Assembly (NCBI GenBank): GCA_002005505.1
Contig: KV908392.1
Span: 436,442 to 453,941 of the forward strand
DNA from: Botryococcus braunii
Lineage: Eukaryota; Chlorophyta; Trebouxiophyceae
DNA length: 17,500 nt
Direction of reading: 5' to 3'
Shown here: positions 13,917 through 17,500 of the stretch, piece by piece
Numbering within the stretch: position 1 is the first letter of the stretch
Layout of the letters: each line of letters begins with the position of its first letter
Translations under genes and position numbers: made by a program
The notes under the pieces: model-generated
Database searches by the model: none
The model's input: the letters and a program-made list of their open reading frames with translations, nothing else
Told to the model about the DNA's origin: nothing

Positions 13917-15165
13917 TAAAAGGGCTACTTTGTAGTTATATTACGACTGGGTAGCTGTATGCGGGATGCATTTGGGGATTCATAAGAAGGGAATAAATTC
14001 AGGAAACAAATTATGTGTGTAGAATCAAAGTGCTATACCGTTCAGAGGGTGCTGAATGCTGAGGTGAGTCGGCTCACCCCAGGGGACCTGTGTGATGGGG
14101 TGGGCTAGATCGGGAACCTCTTCTTCTCGAAGAAGGAGTCTCCGGGGGACCTATCCCGCCTGGACATCAGCGCTGACCTGGATGAGAGAGTGCCCATGCC
14201 TGAATGGGAGCCCAAGCCCATCCCAGCCAACCACCGCAGGCTCCTGGAGTATGCACCACTCTGGATCAAGTGGCCCGACCACGATCGGGTAATCTCCAAC
14301 CCCAGCCTGCTCCCATTCCCCTAATGCCCTTACCCATCTGATAGATAAAAAATCTCGTTATTTCCTATTATTTAATCATTTTTTATTTATTTTCATTTTT
14401 TTACAAAATGTGTCTATTTGTTCTTTCTTTTTAAATGTATTCTGTTATAAATCTCATTATCTTTTCTTTTTTGTTATTTTTGCTATTTTCTTACATTTAT
14501 TTTGTTTCTCTTGCTTTACAAAGCGCCTCGATTTACGGATCCTGGACTGTCTTTTACTTTGGGGCAATCTGGCCCATGGTTAACAAGATGTGCTTTCTCA
14601 CGTGCTGCTTGCACGTCCACGAGGTGTTCGTTTCCAACAAACTCTGCTGCTTCTTCCACCTGCCCCGGGGGGGGGGGGGGGGGGGGGAGAGCCAAAAGTT
14701 CTGGTGCCTCACACTTTGGGTGGTGCTCACACCCTGCTGCTTTGTCTGCCAGTGTCTGCCAGGAGAGTGGGAGTGCTTCCTTAAGACAATCTGTTACAAG
14801 ACAGCTGATACAAGTCAAGGCAGCTGTCACGAGTAAAGGCAGCTGTTACAAAAATCTGTCGTCTGTCAAGAGGTTGCTGCTCCAAGTGAATATGGACACT
14901 TGCTAAATGGACTGTTTGGGGGGGGGGGGGTGGGCACCCACTGGACTACTTAGATGCGCAGCTTTGGGTGATCTGGATTTATTGTTCAATGACTGGTTGG
15001 GGTGGCCTGAGGTGACTTGGATTAAATGGAGTGTTGGGATAGCAGCCAGGTGATTGGGAATAAGTAGACGGCTTGAAGTGGCCTAGGGGGTTTGGATGTA
15101 GTTGGACTGTTTTTTTTTGGGGGGGGGTGGGGTCCAGGGGACTGGTTTGGGGGCGGGGTGTCTAG

Positions 15166-15214
<49 letters not shown>

Positions 15215-17137
15215 GGGGGGGGGGGGGAGGGTATCCAGGGTACTGCTTTTTTTTTTTTTTTTGGGGGGGGGGGGGTATCCAGCGAATTAAATGGACTGTT
15301 TTGAGTGGACCAAGGCGAACCAATTAAATGGACTGTTTGGGGTGGCATCCAGGTGATTTGGATGAATGTGCTGCTGAAGCACTTGTGGCCTTATGAAAAC
15401 TACGGCGTGGGTGCCATGGTCGCCCAGCAGGCCAAGCAGCCAATTGAAGATGTCATCAAGAAGGTGATGCACAACATGATTAACACACCTCATCCATGCC
15501 ATCCTCTTGCCATGGACATTGCAGTCGATCGATCGATGGATGAACCAACCAAGCAATCAATCAAGTAATTTATGAATCAATCAATCGATCGGTCGATCAA
15601 TCAATCAAATAATCGAGCCATTGATTGATCAATCAATCAATCGATCAATCAATCAATCAATCGATCAATCAATCAATCGATCAATCAAACAATCAATGAA
15701 TCAATCAATCAATCAATCAAGCCATCGATCAATCAATCTATCAAGCCGTCAATCAATCTTTCAATCATCAATCAGTCAGTCTACCTCTTTTCTGGCAGCT
15801 GAGATGCAAAATCATGGGTTTTTTTTTTTTTTTTTTTTTTTTTGTTTATTTTTTAAATACCGTACGGTCGCAAAAGATTGACCCACGACGTTTTTGGGGG
15901 GCCAAAATTAAATTTATGAATAAACCGCCGGGTGAGGGGGGTCAATGTTTTGCGACATTATTTTCCGGAATTTTTTCAGTGTACGGACGCCAAGGAGGTG
16001 TAGGAGAATTCTCGAGACACTTTGACATCATTAAAAAAATTGGGTGATGAAGGTTTGGGCCAATTAAGTGATATTCAGTGCTGATGTAGGTTAGGATATG
16101 AGGAGATTAAGAATATTTTTAACTGTCTTGAGAGGGGGGGTCAATAACTTGCGCCCTTATTTTTAGGATTATTTCTTATTTTTAATTAATAAATCGGGTT
16201 TTTGGGGGGGTCAAAATATAAATATGGGTCAACTTTTGCGACGGTACGGTAATAAGAATAATAACAATAACAATAACAATAGCAATAGCAATAGCAATAG
16301 CAATAGCAATAGCAATAGCAATAGCAATAGCAATAGCAATAGCAATAATAATAATAATCGTTTTTTGGGGGGCCAGGTCCCTATGGGGCTCCTACAGGCA
16401 ATCGACATTGAGAACCTTGACCTAGGCAGCCACCCTCCCATGGTACGCTCCCCACAGTCCTCCTTCTTCCTTCTAATGTCTTCTTCCCATGCTACGCTCA
16501 GTGCAGACCTCCTTCCTTCCAATGTGCATGCAACGTTATCGCAGTCCTCGGTCAAATATCCCGCTGATGGCACACACTTTCCATTAACCAATGTCAGGCT
16601 GATGAACACACTTTCAAAGCCGGAGTCGAATGTGAGCTTGATAAACAGTGTCAATGTCAAATGTCAGGTTGAAAGACACTGTCAAATTTCAATGTCATGG
16701 TAATAACCCCTAACGAATTCCATGCTTCCTGCGGGAATGTCAGGGTGGATAGACAGTGACAAGCTTCAATGCAAGGTTAACAACCGCTGCCCAATTCCAT
16801 TGCAGGTTGATATACACTCCCCAAATTGAATGTCGGGGAGAGTCACTGTCCGGTGTCAAGTTGATGGTCATGTCAAAGGAATGGGGAAGGAGACCCGGGG
16901 GAAAGGCGTACAGATCTCGAGCAAGAACAAGTAGCTGTATTGTAGCCAAAAACACTTACTTGTATGTGGGGATGTGTGAACCAGGTGACAGGTATCAAAA
17001 CATACGATCAGAAAGCTGATGACGCCGTGCTGGAGATGAATTTGGAGTGGGGCAGCGACATGCACGTCAAGATCGGGGTGCGCATCAAACTGGGCCCCCT
17101 GGTCATCTACATACCTCTGTGGATCGAGGACGTGCAG
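13394..17137 (+). CDS. SYT: Plant synaptotagmin / extended-synaptotagmin-like SMP-domain protein, 5' part
   Basis: Gene-level entry; exons are listed below. Seen: plus-strand exons, all phase 0, giving an N-terminal membrane segment, a linker, APLWIKWPDHDRV, IWMNVLLKHLWPY, a helical QQAKQPIEDVIKK, AIDIENLDLGSHPPM, VTGIKTYDQKADDAVLEM and a beta segment ending IEDVQ. Known: plant SYT1 and animal E-Syts share this order (N-terminal hairpin or TM, then an SMP domain opening with P-L-W-x-K-x-P-D-x-D-R-V-x-W, then C2 domains). They tether ER to plasma membrane and move lipids. Inferred: the same role here. The exons expected for the rest of SMP and for C2 lie past 17137. Four to six residues between VIKK and AIDI have no confident exon. 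Confidence 0.92.
13854..13914 (+). repeat. (CA)n microsatellite
   Basis: About 30 CA units in the first intron of the SYT-like gene. Confidence 0.97.
13936..13950 (+). CDS. Possible SYT-like 15-nt micro-exon
   Basis: Acceptor CTACTTTGTAG| and donor TGG|GTAGCT enclose five codons, LYYDW, at phase 0/0. These would extend the membrane segment (GIL-LYYDW). It lies just after a (CA)n tract. Support is only splice signals and phase; the protein reads equally well without it. Confidence 0.3.
14046..14063 (+). CDS. SYT-like micro-exon (18 nt)
   Basis: Six codons, RVLNAE, between the acceptor TATACCGTTCAG| and a full-consensus donor GAG|GTGAGT, phase 0/0. It joins IGNLFF of the next exon. The combined RVLNAEIGNLFF resembles the post-membrane segment of plant SYTs. 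The following intron would be only 45 bp. Confidence 0.6.
14109..14288 (+). CDS. SYT: SYT-like exon: linker and start of SMP domain
   Basis: Sixty codons at phase 0, acceptor GGGCTAG| and donor CGG|GTAATC. It begins IGNLFFSKKESPGDL, passes through an acidic/Pro linker (DERVPMPEWEPKP), and ends LLEYAPLWIKWPDHDR. P-L-W-x-K-x-P-D-x-D-R immediately precedes SMP helix 1 in plant SYTs. An in-frame TAG just before the exon confirms that a border is needed here. Confidence 0.9.
14667..14687 (+). repeat. G21 homopolymer
   Basis: Twenty-one Gs after CCCC, in the SYT-like intron 14289-15352. Length may be unreliable because of polymerase slippage. Confidence 0.9.
14898..15361 (+). repeat. Minisatellite of acceptor-like units with poly-T/poly-G runs
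   Basis: Diverged units of about 38 bp share AAATGGACTGTTTGGGGTGG followed by CATCCAGGTGATTTGGAT. Several carry expanded T and G runs: T43 at 15171-15213 followed by G14, and T16 then G13 at 15247-15275. The last unit supplies the real splice acceptor and first codons of the exon at 15353. Confidence 0.85.
15353..15463 (+). CDS. SYT: SYT-like exon: SMP helices
   Basis: Thirty-seven codons, phase 0/0, acceptor GGCATCCAG| and donor AAG|GTGATG. It reads VIWMNVLLKHLWPYENYGVG, then AMVAQQAKQPIEDVIKK. V-x-W-x-N-x-x-L-x-x-x-W-P-Y is the diagnostic SMP start. The acceptor lies at the end of a G/T-rich minisatellite made of look-alike units (see repeats). Confidence 0.93.
15523..15780 (+). repeat. 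AATC/GATC tetranucleotide satellite
   Basis: About 60 units of ATCA with interspersed CGATC, in the SYT-like intron 15464-16397. The Ser-Ile-Asn-Gln frames are artefacts. A T23 run follows at 15821. Confidence 0.95.
15860..16249. mobile_element. 390-bp MITE-like element with terminal inverted repeats, TA target duplication
   Basis: The left end CCGTACGGTCGCAAAAG (15860 on) and the complement of the right end (16225-16249) match over about 25 bases with one substitution and one extra A. Both ends are flanked by TA (15858-15859 and 16250-16251). The inside has no transposase and consists of two diverged copies of an AT-rich block with G runs. TA duplication suggests mobilisation by a Tc1/mariner-type transposase. 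It lies in an intron of the SYT-like gene. Confidence 0.8.
16252..16358 (+). repeat. (AATAAC)n(AATAGC)n(AAT)n microsatellite
   Basis: Starts immediately after the right end of the TIR element and ends 40 bp before the SMP beta exon. Confidence 0.95.
16398..16442 (+). CDS. SYT: SYT-like exon: SMP beta strand (45 nt)
   Basis: Fifteen codons, AIDIENLDLGSHPPM, phase 0/0, acceptor GGCTCCTACAG| and donor ATG|GTACGC. It fits the SMP segment I-x-x-x-x-L-x-L-G-x-x-P-P that precedes G-x-K-x-Y. Confidence 0.88.
16585..16875 (+). repeat. Degenerate TGTCA-rich repeat
   Basis: Diverged units of roughly 30-60 bp share AATGTCAGGTTGATA and ACACTGTCAA. They fill most of the last visible intron of the SYT-like gene. 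Confidence 0.6.
16985..17137 (+). CDS. SYT: SYT-like exon: SMP beta strands
   Basis: Fifty-one codons, phase 0/0, acceptor GTGTGAACCAG| and donor CAG|GTGCGC. VTGIKTYDQKADDAVLEM, LEWGSDMHVKIGVRIKLG and PLVIYIPLWIEDVQ match the central beta strands of SMP (G-x-K-x-Y-D, W-x-x-x, then x-x-x-D-x-Q). Confidence 0.93.
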
Positions 17138-17157
17138 GTGCGCTTGCTCCCAGATAG

Positions 17158-17500
17158 CCACCCCCCCCGGCCCCCTTGCTTTATTCTCATTTCCTTTTTG
17201 ACCTTTTGCCTGCTGCCGTTCCAGCTGCTCTGCCAGCTGCTGTATCAGCTGCTGTGCCAGCTGCTGTTCCAGCTGCCGTGCCAGCTGCCGCGCCAGCTGC
17301 AGTGCCTGTGCTTCTTACACTCTCATCTGATGAGCCCTCCCCTACTCCCCCCCCGGGGGGGGGAAAGGCCATGGACACTCTTAGGGCCCCATCTTCTCCT
17401 GTTCCTGCCTCAACCCTTCCTACCGTGCGAGGCAGCCCATGCCGCAAGTGTGGAGGACTGCCACCCTGTGATACAGCTGCTGCTGCGGTTGCGGAGGAGG
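17158..17500 (+). CDS. Open Ala/Pro-rich frame at right edge, partial, doubtful
   Basis: A frame opens after a TAG at 17155 and stays open to the window end. It encodes Ala-Ala-Val-Pro units on a 12-bp repeat, then LSSDEPSPTPPPGGGKAMDT and RGSPCRKCGGLPPCDT with four cysteines. Its frame does not join the last SYT-like exon (which ends at phase 0) through the obvious acceptors in the repeat. It may be an exon of that gene, another gene, or chance openness of GC-rich repeats. Confidence 0.22.
17210..17306 (+). repeat. 12-bp CAGCTGCTGTGC repeat, eight copies
   Basis: Eight units at exact 12-bp spacing. The period of four codons keeps all frames regular; the plus frame reads Ala-Ala-Val-Pro. Every unit contains a CAG and a CAGCTG palindrome. 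Confidence 0.93.

Noticed and set aside
15523..15780. Regularly spaced short repeats resembling a CRISPR array
   Set aside because: The unit is a 4-bp satellite with no unique spacers, in a eukaryotic intron.
15621..15881. Ser-Ile-Asn-Gln repeat frame, antifreeze-like at first glance
   Set aside because: Translation of the AATC tetranucleotide satellite within a SYT-like intron.

Overview
This is a nuclear genomic window from a eukaryote, most likely of the green lineage (a streptophyte or other green alga, or a land plant with repeat-rich introns). Coding sequence is broken into many short exons joined by GT-AG introns that are full of microsatellites and minisatellites. No operons, rRNA, tRNA or CRISPR were seen. 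Most of the long open frames are low-complexity repeats; the real genes had to be assembled from short exons using splice sites, intron phase and family motifs. The lineage call rests on a plant-type synaptotagmin/SMP protein and a quinoprotein of the kind found in plants; the species cannot be named.

Left half (1-9455, minus strand): a secreted PQQ-like beta-propeller protein (quinoprotein / polyvinyl-alcohol-dehydrogenase-like). Sixteen exons can be followed with unbroken phase, from a signal-peptide exon at 9339-9431 to an exon cut by the left edge (1-110). Four exons are 16, 22, 28 and 29 nt long. Between the signal peptide and the propeller lies a segment of about 80 residues, in four small exons, that I do not recognise. 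Its introns hold a 364-bp polypurine tract, a 116-bp near-perfect palindrome, and minisatellites of 35, 42, 46 and 56 bp.

Middle (about 9456-13393): between the two divergent genes. It holds a bZIP-type inverted repeat, four CACGTG boxes, an array of four hairpins and a long Z-DNA-prone (CA/CG) tract. Candidate exons of one or more unrecognised genes lie on the minus strand (12493-12773, 10528-10920) and on the plus strand (11485-11711). These are inferences from splice signals and open frames only.

Right half (13394-17137, plus strand): the 5' half of an extended-synaptotagmin / plant SYT-like gene. It has an N-terminal membrane segment, a linker and an SMP lipid-transfer domain in at least six exons; the C2 domains would lie past the right edge. 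Its introns carry a minisatellite that resembles the downstream splice acceptor, with a T43-G14 run, an AATC-type satellite, and a 390-bp element with terminal inverted repeats and a TA target duplication. The last 340 bp hold an open Ala/Pro-rich frame on a 12-bp repeat that I cannot assign. The two main genes have no obvious functional link: one product would act outside the cell or in the endomembrane lumen, the other at ER-plasma membrane contacts.
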